Assembly: GCF_945915435.1 (NCBI RefSeq)
Contig: NZ_CAMEFG010000007.1
Coordinates: forward strand, 21,357 to 85,356
Reading direction: 5' to 3'
DNA from: an uncultured Paracoccus sp.
Lineage (GTDB): Bacteria > Pseudomonadota > Alphaproteobacteria > Rhodobacterales > Rhodobacteraceae
DNA length: 64,000 bases
This document shows positions 57,917 through 64,000 of this stretch, piece by piece. Under the pieces are notes generated by a model that saw only the letters and a list, made by a program, of their open reading frames with translations, was not told where the DNA came from and searched no databases. How positions within the stretch are numbered: the first letter of the stretch is position 1; each line of letters begins with the position of its first letter. A program made the position numbers and the translations under genes.

Positions 57917-58771
57917 GTGACCATCCTGATCGACGGCATCGCCTATGGGATGGTGCTTTTCATCCTTTCGGTCGGGCTTTCGGTGACGATGGGGCTGATG
58001 AATTTCATCAACCTCGCGCATGGGGCCTTTGCGCTGGTCGGGGGCTATGTCACCACCCTTCTGATGAACCGCGCGGGCGTGCCTTTCCTGGCGACCCTGC
58101 CGCTGGCCTTCCTGCTGGCGGCGGTGGTGGGCGCGCTGGCCGAGCGGCTGCTTTATTCTCGGCTTTACGGGCGCAGCCACCTGGACCAGGTGCTGTTTTC
58201 CATCGGGCTGGTGCTGATGGCGGTGGCGGGGGCCGACTATCTGGTCGGTCCGCAGCCCCAGCATATCACCTTGCCCGCGTGGTTGCAGGGCCGGGTCGAG
58301 TTCGGGGGGCTGGCCCTTGGCCGCTATCGGCTGTTCCTGATCGTGGTCGGGCTGGCGCTGGTGGCGGGGCTGCAACTGGTCCTGTCGCGGACGCGCTTCG
58401 GCAGCCTTCTGCGCGCCTCGGTGGACGACCGGCGGGTGGCGCGGGGGCTGGGGGTCGATGTCGGGCGGATCTTCACCGCGACATTCGCCGTCGGGTCGGG
58501 CCTTGCCGGGCTGGGCGGCGCGCTGTCGGTCGAGATCCTGGGGGTCGAGCCGGGCTTTCCCTTCCGCTTCATGGTCTATTTCCTGATCGTCGTCACGCTG
58601 GGGGGCACGCGCGGGCTGACCGGCCCGCTGGTCGCGGCGCTGCTGATCGGCGTGGCCGATGTGGCGGGCAAATACTACATCCCGCAGGTGGGCGCCTTCC
58701 TGATCTATGCGCTGATGATCGTCATGCTGATCCTGCGCCCGAACGGCATCCTTGCAAGAGGCACGAGATGA
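57917..58771 (+). CDS. HAAT-type ABC permease (LivH-like), cluster 2
   Basis: A 284-residue permease with about eight helices: ILIDGIAYGMVLFILSVGLSVTMGLMNFINLAHGAFALVG is the LivH N-terminal mark, followed by LFSIGLVLMAVAGADYLVG, RASVDDRRVARGLGVDVGRIFTATFAVGSGLAGLGGAL and VTLGGTRGLTGPLVAALLIGVAD. The start is a GTG at 57917 after GGGGGCGAAA; the longer frame from 57857 adds an unlikely Pro/Gly-rich leader. It overlaps the LivM-like gene by 4 nt. Confidence 0.9.
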   Translation: MTILIDGIAYGMVLFILSVGLSVTMGLMNFINLAHGAFALVGGYVTTLLMNRAGVPFLATLPLAFLLAAVVGALAERLLYSRLYGRSHLDQVLFSIGLVLMAVAGADYLVGPQPQHITLPAWLQGRVEFGGLALGRYRLFLIVVGLALVAGLQLVLSRTRFGSLLRASVDDRRVARGLGVDVGRIFTATFAVGSGLAGLGGALSVEILGVEPGFPFRFMVYFLIVVTLGGTRGLTGPLVAALLIGVADVAGKYYIPQVGAFLIYALMIVMLILRPNGILARGTR

Positions 58772-59745
58772 CCGCGACCCCGCAGACCCGCACCCGCGCC
58801 CTGCTGGGCCGCTCGCGCCGCTGGCACTGGGCCGAGTGGCTGTTCTGGGCCGCGGCCTTCGCCAGCTTCTTCTTGCTGCCCGACCATCACCTGCTGCTGA
58901 CCGAGATCGCAATCCTGGCGCTGTTCGCGCTGTCGCTGGACCTGATCCTGGGTCATGCGGGGATCGTCTCGCTGGGACATGGGGCGTTCTTCGGGCTGGG
59001 GGCCTATGTCGCGGGGCTGGCGGCGATCCACTGGACGGCGGATCCGCTTGCCGGGCTGGCGCTGGCGGCGCTGGCGGCGGGGGCGCTCGGGCTGGTCAGC
59101 GCGCCCTTGCTGCTGATCCGGGCCAATGACCTGACGCGGCTGATGGTGACGCTGGGCATCGCCATGCTGCTATACGAGGCCGCCAACCGCATGGCCTGGC
59201 TGACCGGCGGCGCCGATGGCCTGCCGGGCGTGCTGATCGACCCGATCCTGGGCCGGTTCGAGTTCGACCTGTTCGGGCGCACCGGCCACGCCTATGCGCT
59301 GGCCGTGCTGTTCGTGCTGTTCCTGGCGGCGCGGCGGGTCGTCACCTCGCCCTTCGGCCTGTCCTTGCAGGCGATCCGCGAAAACCCGCTGCGCGCGGCC
59401 AGCATCGGTGTACCGGTCGGCTGGCGCTTGGCCGCGATCTATGCCTTCGCGGCGGTCTATGCGGGGATCGCGGGCGCGCTGCTGACCCAGACCACGATGT
59501 TCGTGTCGCTGGACGTGGCGGGGTTCCACCGCTCGGCCGATGTGCTGCTGGTGCTGGTGCTGGGCGGCGTCGGCTATCTTTACGGCGGGCTGGTCGGCGC
59601 CATCCTGTTCAAGCTGCTGCACGAGGCGCTTTCGACCCTAACCCCGCAATACTGGCAGTTCTGGATCGGGCTGATCCTTGTCGCGATCGTCCTTGCCGCC
59701 CCGCGCCGCCTGATCGCCCGGTTGCGCGAAAGGGGACAGCGATGA
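58768..59745 (+). CDS. HAAT-type ABC permease (LivM-like), cluster 2
   Basis: A 325-residue permease with about nine helices. LivM marks: LSLDLILGHAGIVSLGHGAFFGLGAYVAGL, RANDLTRLMVTLGIAMLLYEAANRMAWLTGGADGL, AIRENPLRAASIGVPVGWRLAAIYAFAAVYAGIAGALL and VLGGVGYLYGGLVGAILFKLL. It overlaps both neighbours by 4 nt (ATGA). Confidence 0.92.
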   Translation: MTATPQTRTRALLGRSRRWHWAEWLFWAAAFASFFLLPDHHLLLTEIAILALFALSLDLILGHAGIVSLGHGAFFGLGAYVAGLAAIHWTADPLAGLALAALAAGALGLVSAPLLLIRANDLTRLMVTLGIAMLLYEAANRMAWLTGGADGLPGVLIDPILGRFEFDLFGRTGHAYALAVLFVLFLAARRVVTSPFGLSLQAIRENPLRAASIGVPVGWRLAAIYAFAAVYAGIAGALLTQTTMFVSLDVAGFHRSADVLLVLVLGGVGYLYGGLVGAILFKLLHEALSTLTPQYWQFWIGLILVAIVLAAPRRLIARLRERGQR

Positions 59746-60494
59746 CCCCCGCGCTGGAGATCCGGGGCCTGCGCAAGAGCTTTGGCGGCGTGGCCGCCAC
59801 GCGCGACGTGTCGCTGGTGTTGCCGCGCGGGGGGCGGCTGGCGCTGATCGGGCCGAACGGGGCGGGCAAGACGACGCTGGTGAACCAGTTGACCGGCATC
59901 CTGCGCCCCGACGCGGGCCGGGTCCTGCTTGGGGGGCAGGACATTACCCGCATGGCCCCCGCAGCCCGTGCGCGGCTGGGGCTGGGGCGAACGTTCCAGA
60001 TCAACCAGCTTTTCGCCTCGATGACCCCCGCCGAGGCGCTGGCGCTGGCCATATCCGAACGCCGGCGCGAGGGCTGGCGCTTCTGGCGGGGCATGGGCGG
60101 GCGCGACGATATCGCCGCCGAGGTGGCGCGGATCGCGCAGGACTTCGGCCTTGCGGATCACCTCGACCAGCCCTCGGGCGCGCTGTCCTATGGCCGCCAG
60201 CGCCTGCTCGAGCTGGCCATCGCGCTGGCCGGGCAGCCCCGGCTGCTGCTGCTGGACGAACCCGCCGCGGGTGTGCCGGAACACGAAAGGCGCGACATCC
60301 TGGACAGCCTGGCCGCCCTGCCGCGCGATGTCTCGATCATCCTGGTGGAACACGACATGGACCTGGTCTTTTCCTTCGCCGACCGGATCGCGGTCATGGT
60401 CGATGGCGCGGTCTTTGCCGAGGGGCCGCCGCAGGCGATCCTGGACGACCCCCGCGTGCGCGCGGTCTATCTGGGGCAGGGTGCGGATGGCTGA
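59742..60494 (+). CDS. HAAT-type ABC transporter ATPase (LivG-like), cluster 2
   Basis: A 250-residue ATPase: Walker A GPNGAGKTT, Q-loop GRTFQINQLF, signature region ALSYGRQRLLELAIALA, Walker B LLLLDEPAAGVPEHE, H-loop LVEHDMDLVFSFADRIAVM. The sequence order and the YGRQR-type signature are LivG-like. It overlaps the next ATPase gene by 8 nt. Confidence 0.93.
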   Translation: MTPALEIRGLRKSFGGVAATRDVSLVLPRGGRLALIGPNGAGKTTLVNQLTGILRPDAGRVLLGGQDITRMAPAARARLGLGRTFQINQLFASMTPAEALALAISERRREGWRFWRGMGGRDDIAAEVARIAQDFGLADHLDQPSGALSYGRQRLLELAIALAGQPRLLLLDEPAAGVPEHERRDILDSLAALPRDVSIILVEHDMDLVFSFADRIAVMVDGAVFAEGPPQAILDDPRVRAVYLGQGADG

Positions 60495-61221
60495 TCTGCT
60501 GGAACTGGACGGGCTGACCAGCGGCCACGGCGCCGCCGTCGTCATCCGCGAGCTGTCCCTGCGCCTTGCCCCCGGCGAGAGGCTGGCCGTCCTTGGCCGC
60601 AACGGCGTGGGCAAGACGACGCTTCTGGACAGCATCATCGGCGTGACGCGGCACATGGGTGGGCGCGTCCTTTTCGGGGGCCGCGACATCACCCGCCTGC
60701 CGCCCGAACGCCGCGCCCGCGCGGGCATCGGCTGGGTGCCGCAGGAACGGCGCATCTTCCCCTCGCTGAGCGTGCAGGAAAACCTGACCACCACGGCGCG
60801 CCCCGGCGAATGGGACCTCGCGCGCGTCTACCGCATGTTTCCGGCGCTGGAGTCGCGCCGCCGCAACATGGGCAACCAGCTTTCGGGGGGCGAGCAGCAG
60901 ATGCTGGCCATCGGCCGCGCCCTGATGCTGAACCCGCGCCTGCTGCTGCTGGACGAGCCGTCCGAGGGGCTGGCCCCGATCATCGTCGAGGGGCTGCTGG
61001 ACGCCCTTGCCCGCATCGCCGAAAGCGGCATCGCCATGATCGTGGTCGAGCAGCACGCCCGCAAGATCCTGTCCGCCACCGACCGCGCCATCGTGCTGGA
61101 TCGCGGGCGGATCGTGCATCGGGCCGCAAGCCGCCATCTGCTGGCCGAACCCGATACGCTGGCGCGCTACCTCGGCGTGGCCGCTCAGCCCGGTTTGCCG
61201 GGGTCGCGGACGGAGTCGTAG
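60487..61221 (+). CDS. HAAT-type ABC transporter ATPase (LivF-like), cluster 2
   Basis: A 244-residue ATPase: Walker A GRNGVGKTT, signature QLSGGEQQMLAIGRALM, Walker B LLLLDEPSEGLAP, H-loop MIVVEQHARKIL and the LivF mark IGWVPQERRIFPSLSVQENL. The last 37 bp overlap the 3' end of the binding-protein gene transcribed from the opposite strand. Confidence 0.93.
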   Translation: MADLLELDGLTSGHGAAVVIRELSLRLAPGERLAVLGRNGVGKTTLLDSIIGVTRHMGGRVLFGGRDITRLPPERRARAGIGWVPQERRIFPSLSVQENLTTTARPGEWDLARVYRMFPALESRRRNMGNQLSGGEQQMLAIGRALMLNPRLLLLDEPSEGLAPIIVEGLLDALARIAESGIAMIVVEQHARKILSATDRAIVLDRGRIVHRAASRHLLAEPDTLARYLGVAAQPGLPGSRTES

Positions 61222-62369
61222 GTCTCGAATTCCGTGTTCCACAACTGGCCGTCGATCTTTTCCACGCGGCGCATGTAGATGTTCTGCACGATGTCGCGGG
61301 TTTCGGGGTCGATGCCGATGGGGCCGCGCGGGCTTTCCCATTCCATCCCGCGCACCGCATCGGTGAAGGCCGGGCCGGATGCGTCGCCGCCGGTCTTGCG
61401 CAGCCCCTCATACAGCATGTGCATCGCGTCATAGGCGGCGACCGCGATGAAGCTGGGCCGCACCCCGCGCGAACGGCGCATGTATTCGGCAACGAAGCGG
61501 CGGTTCAACTCGCTGTCATGCGAGGCCGAGTAATGGAACCCCGTGACCATGCCGATGGCGGCGTCGCCCATTTCCGGCAGGACCAGATCGTCGGTGGTCG
61601 ATCCGTCCGCGATCAACTGGATGCCCGCCTTGTCCAGCCCGCGTTCCACGAACTGGCGCAGAAGCGGCGTGCCAAGCCCGGTCGGGACAAAGACGAACAG
61701 CGCCTGAGGCGCGCGGTCGGCCACACGTTGCAAAAAGGGCGCGAATTCGGGGTTTTGCAGCGGCACGCGCAGGGATTCGACGATCTCGCCCCCGGCGGCG
61801 GTGAAATCGGCGGTGAATGTGCGCTCGGCGTCCAGCCCCGGCCCATAGTCGGTGACCAGCGTGGCCGCGCGCGTGATCCCCTGCGCGGTGACCCATTTCG
61901 CGATCTGCGAGGTCACCTGCGGCGTCGTATAGCTGAGCCGCACGATATAGGGCGATTGCTCCGTCACCGCCGAGGTCGCGGCGACCAGCACGAGCTGCGG
62001 CACCCGCGCCCGCGCGGACAGGGGACCGACGGCCATCGCCAGCGGCGTCAGGCCGAAGCCCGCCAGGACCTCGACCCCCTGCCGGGTGATCATCTCTTGC
62101 GCGATGCGTTTCGAGGTGTCGGCCACGCCCCCGTCGTCGGCCAGCGTGATCTGGACCTGGCGGCCCGCGACGCTGTCGCCATGTTCGTCCAGATACATCC
62201 GCGTGCCGATGTCCATCTGCTGGCCATAGGTCGCGAAGGGACCTGTCATCGGCACGATCAGCCCCAGTTTCAGCACCCCGTCCTGCGCCCCGTCCTGCGC
62301 CATACCCGGACGGACGGCTGAAAGCAGCGTCATCGCCGTGGCGCCTGCCAGAATCTCGCGTCTTTTCAT
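61185..62369 (-). CDS. HAAT-type ABC substrate-binding protein, cluster 2, opposite strand
   Basis: A 394-residue periplasmic protein. The signal peptide begins MKRREILAGATAMTLLSAVRP and is cleaved near GMA-QDG; its RR pair is Tat-like. The mature type 1 periplasmic-binding fold shows LKLGLIVPMTGPFATYGQQMDIGTRMYLDE, VAGFGLTPLAMAVGPL (in VLAGFGLTPLAMAV), TLVTDYGPGLDAERTF and AYDAMHMLYEGL. It belongs with the adjacent permease and ATPase genes but is convergent to them, overlapping the LivF-like gene by 37 bp. Expression is therefore uncoupled from the rest of the transporter. Confidence 0.92.
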   Translation of the reverse strand: MKRREILAGATAMTLLSAVRPGMAQDGAQDGVLKLGLIVPMTGPFATYGQQMDIGTRMYLDEHGDSVAGRQVQITLADDGGVADTSKRIAQEMITRQGVEVLAGFGLTPLAMAVGPLSARARVPQLVLVAATSAVTEQSPYIVRLSYTTPQVTSQIAKWVTAQGITRAATLVTDYGPGLDAERTFTADFTAAGGEIVESLRVPLQNPEFAPFLQRVADRAPQALFVFVPTGLGTPLLRQFVERGLDKAGIQLIADGSTTDDLVLPEMGDAAIGMVTGFHYSASHDSELNRRFVAEYMRRSRGVRPSFIAVAAYDAMHMLYEGLRKTGGDASGPAFTDAVRGMEWESPRGPIGIDPETRDIVQNIYMRRVEKIDGQLWNTEFETYDSVRDPGKPG

Positions 62370-62419
62370 TGTCCCTGCCTTTCGCTTGCCCCCGACGGGC
62401 CATAACGCAAAGGGCTGGA

Positions 62420-62435
62420 TTAACCAACGGTTAAC
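62420..62435. promoter_or_regulatory. Perfect CtrA-type box, TTAA-N7-TTAAC
   Basis: TTAACCAACGGTTAAC contains the full CtrA consensus TTAA-N7-TTAAC and is itself a near-palindrome (TTAACC/GGTTAA). It lies about 80 bp before the RTX gene (62518) and 50 bp before the divergent binding-protein gene. CATTAT follows 14 bp later and could be a -10. CtrA binding is inferred; CtrA in Rhodobacterales controls motility, gene-transfer agents and surface functions. Confidence 0.6.
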
Positions 62436-62517
62436 TCTGTCCTCGTCATTATGGGAGTGGTGCGGTTATATGCACGTTATGTGTCTGTGATTCCCTGTTT
62501 GTGTTCGAGTCGTGTTG

Positions 62518-63447
62518 ATGATTTCTGTTTTTCTTGGCCTTGCGGTTGCCGGTTTCGCGCTGGATTTCGTGTCGGGCAGCCACACGAACCGCGTCCATGA
62601 CGACGAGGACGGCGGGCGCGAACCCGGACCGGACATCCCCCAGACCCCGGACCCCGGCACCCCCGGACCCGCAGCGCCGGATGAGGCTGTTGCGGGGGTC
62701 CTGCTTGAAGGTTCTTCGGACGGCGACTGGCTGGCGGGGGGCAAGGGCGACGACACCTTGATCGGGCATGAAGGCGACGACGACCTGATCGGCGGGCTTG
62801 GCGACGACACGCTGATGGGGGGCGATGGCAACGACTGGCTGCACGGCGACCTGGACTATGGGCCGGGCGGGGACGACCTGCTGATCGGCGGGCGCGGCCA
62901 TGACATGCTGGCGGGCGATGGCGGCAACGACACCCTGCTGGGCGGCCCGGGCGACGATACCCTGTTCGGGGGCGAGGGCGACGATCTGCTGCGCGGCGGG
63001 CCGGGCACCGACTGGCTGGCGGGCGGGGCGGGCAACGATACGCTGATGGCCGGGCGGGGCGGGGGCGATCTGTCGGGCGGCGAGGGCGACGACCTGCTGA
63101 TCGGCTCGCGCGATGCGTCCCGCACGTTTCTGCATGGCGATGCGGGCGACGATACGCTGGTCCCCCACGGCGGTGATTTCGCCGAAGGGGGCGCGGGCGC
63201 GGACCTGTTCATCCTGCGCGGCGATCCCGGTCCCCTTGCCCCGATCATCGCCGATTACGATCCTGACGCCGACCGGATCGCGTTGCGCATCGACCTGGCG
63301 CCGGGCGAGCCTGCGCCGCGAATCGCCCTGGCCCGCGACGATGAGGGCATGACCCTGATCCTTGTCGACGGCATCGCCTATGGTCGCGTGATGGGCGGCG
63401 GGCTGGCGGTCGAGGACCTCGATATCCGCCTGCGCCACCTGTCCTGA
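62518..63447 (+). CDS. Membrane-anchored RTX-type calcium-binding protein
   Basis: A 309-residue protein. A single N-terminal hydrophobic helix (residues 1-20, MISVFLGLAVAGFALDF) serves as signal or anchor, followed by an acidic Pro-rich linker (about 28-58). About twelve RTX nonapeptide-like repeats follow from residue 68 (GGKGDDTLI, GGLGDDTLM, GGPGDDTLF, GGEGDDLLR), interrupted by DLDYGPGGDD and GSRDASRTF. A C-terminal beta-rich part (ADLFILRGDPGPLAPIIADYDPDADRIALRIDL) ends the protein. An N-terminal hydrophobic helix is atypical for type I-secreted RTX proteins. GTG at 62512 or ATG at 62518 could start it. A CtrA-type box lies upstream. Confidence 0.82.
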   Translation: MISVFLGLAVAGFALDFVSGSHTNRVHDDEDGGREPGPDIPQTPDPGTPGPAAPDEAVAGVLLEGSSDGDWLAGGKGDDTLIGHEGDDDLIGGLGDDTLMGGDGNDWLHGDLDYGPGGDDLLIGGRGHDMLAGDGGNDTLLGGPGDDTLFGGEGDDLLRGGPGTDWLAGGAGNDTLMAGRGGGDLSGGEGDDLLIGSRDASRTFLHGDAGDDTLVPHGGDFAEGGAGADLFILRGDPGPLAPIIADYDPDADRIALRIDLAPGEPAPRIALARDDEGMTLILVDGIAYGRVMGGGLAVEDLDIRLRHLS

Positions 63448-63480
63448 CGGCGGTTTCCGGGCTTTTGCCCAAGAATCCCT

Positions 63481-63508
63481 TTGCCTTCCGCCCCGAACCG
63501 CCCTATAT
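63481..63508 (+). promoter_or_regulatory. Candidate housekeeping promoter of rpsO
   Basis: TTGCCT (63481-63486) and CTATAT (63503-63508) with a 16-bp spacer, 98 bp before the rpsO ATG. Same layout as the rpmI and dctB candidates. The leader could carry the S15 autoregulatory structure, but I cannot assign one. Confidence 0.5.
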
Positions 63509-63605
63509 GCGCCCGATCCGCGGGCATCGCCTTGCGGAAACGGACCTGCGCTGGACGACATCCCGGCCTGTGCCCGAAACCCCTCGTTTCTGAAAGGAGA
63601 ACCCG

Positions 63606-63875
63606 ATGTCGATCACCGTCGAGGAAAAGAACCGCCTTATCAGCGAATACGCAACCAAGCCCGGTGACACCGGCTCGCCCGAAGTGCAGGTCGCCATCCT
63701 GTCCTCGCGCATTGCGACGCTGACCGAGCATTTCAAGACGCACAAGAAAGACAACCACTCGCGCCGTGGTCTGCTGATGATGGTCGCACAGCGCCGCAAG
63801 ATGCTGGACTATGTCAAGTCGCGCGACCAAGCGCGCTATACCGCGCTGATCGGCCGTCTGGGCCTGCGCCGCTAA
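63606..63875 (+). CDS. rpsO: 30S ribosomal protein S15
   Basis: An 89-residue protein with S15 signatures: [59 protein letters not shown] and the C-terminal [12 protein letters not shown]. It binds 16S rRNA in the 30S platform. GAAAGGAGAA lies 6 nt before the ATG. pnp commonly follows rpsO; it would lie beyond the right edge. Confidence 0.97.
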   Translation: MSITVEEKNRLISEYATKPGDTGSPEVQVAILSSRIATLTEHFKTHKKDNHSRRGLLMMVAQRRKMLDYVKSRDQARYTALIGRLGLRR

Positions 63876-63896
63876 GCACGGCGAGGGTTGAAGGAC

Positions 63897-63928
63897 AAAC
63901 GCCCGCGGCCCCGCGCCGCGGGCGTTTT
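63897..63928 (+). terminator. Rho-independent terminator after rpsO
   Basis: ACGCCCGCGG and CCGCGGGCGT form a 10-bp stem around a 7-nt loop, followed by TTTT. The tandem repeat begins directly after it. Confidence 0.88.
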
Positions 63929-64000
63929 CCGTTGCGCGGGGCAGATTCCGTTGCGCGGGGCAGATTCCGTTGCGCGGGGCAGATTCCGTTGCGCGGGGCA
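63929..64000. repeat. 19-bp tandem repeat at the right edge (at least 3.8 copies)
   Basis: The unit CCGTTGCGCGGGGCAGATT is repeated exactly at 63929, 63948 and 63967, with a fourth copy running off the window. It starts immediately after the rpsO terminator, in the gap where the next promoter would lie. Perfect identity suggests a recent expansion or a variable-number repeat; its total length cannot be seen. Confidence 0.9.

Noticed and set aside
55358..58912. Very long minus-strand open frame (1184 codons) opposite the PaaK-like, glycosyltransferase and LivH-like genes
   Set aside because: It is the antisense shadow of three well-supported genes; the composition is Arg/Ala/Gly/His/Gln-rich, as expected from GC-skewed codons read backwards, and no domain is recognisable.

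Overview
The window is 64 kb of GC-rich, gene-dense alphaproteobacterial chromosome. Gene content and family style point to the Rhodobacterales, most likely Paracoccus or a close relative: class I PHA synthase, Rhodobacteraceae-type small membrane proteins, DctBD, TctCBA, IalB and RTX proteins, and promoter-like TTGCNN-N16/17-CTATNN motifs. This assignment is inference from the reading; no database search was done. I saw no rRNA, tRNA, CRISPR array, insertion sequence or prophage.

Layout. 0-5 kb: end of rlmH, a LOG-like gene, dapD, small stress or hypothetical genes, an MltB-type lipoprotein transglycosylase and a WaaP-like kinase. 5-11 kb (minus): gpmI, an EnvC-like protein, ctpA and rppH joined by 4-nt overlaps, plus rlmN. 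11-16 kb: divergent ialB/asparaginase pair, an unusual Met-rich RTX protein, a TauE exporter, and GNAT/xerC/DUF484/fsa. 17-24 kb: two micro-ORFs and priA, two tandem membrane paralogs, an N-formylglutamate amidohydrolase-like gene, pyk and rpmI-rplT. 24-30 kb: P450, arsC and pheS-X-pheT, where X is an AT-rich gene wedged between the synthetase subunits. 30-41 kb: HTTM/DCC1 divergent pair, an Asp/His-rich secreted protein, DctB-DctD, TctC-B-A and opgG. 41-46 kb: acyl-CoA ligase, phaC, and a GNAT gene behind a promoter carrying a PhaR-like CTGC-N3-GCAG box. 46-61 kb: glycerate 2-kinase and LysR, then two separate branched-chain-type (HAAT) ABC systems. The first is interleaved with two AMP-forming acyl/aryl-CoA ligases; the second has its binding-protein gene on the opposite strand. 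62-64 kb: an RTX protein behind a perfect CtrA-type box, then rpsO and a 19-bp tandem repeat at the right edge.

How the genes work together. Much of the window concerns uptake and activation of organic acids: DctBD and TctCBA for di/tricarboxylates, ABC transporters linked to CoA ligases for acyl or aryl acids, glycerate kinase feeding gpmI and pyk, and phaC as the carbon sink. A second theme is the cell envelope: transglycosylase, EnvC, CtpA, OpgG, a WaaP-like kinase, RTX proteins and a glycosyltransferase. The least explained items are the pheS-pheT insertion gene, the Met-ladder RTX protein, the CtrA-box RTX gene, the PhaR-box GNAT gene, the Asp/His-repeat protein and a glycosyltransferase lacking its DxD motif.
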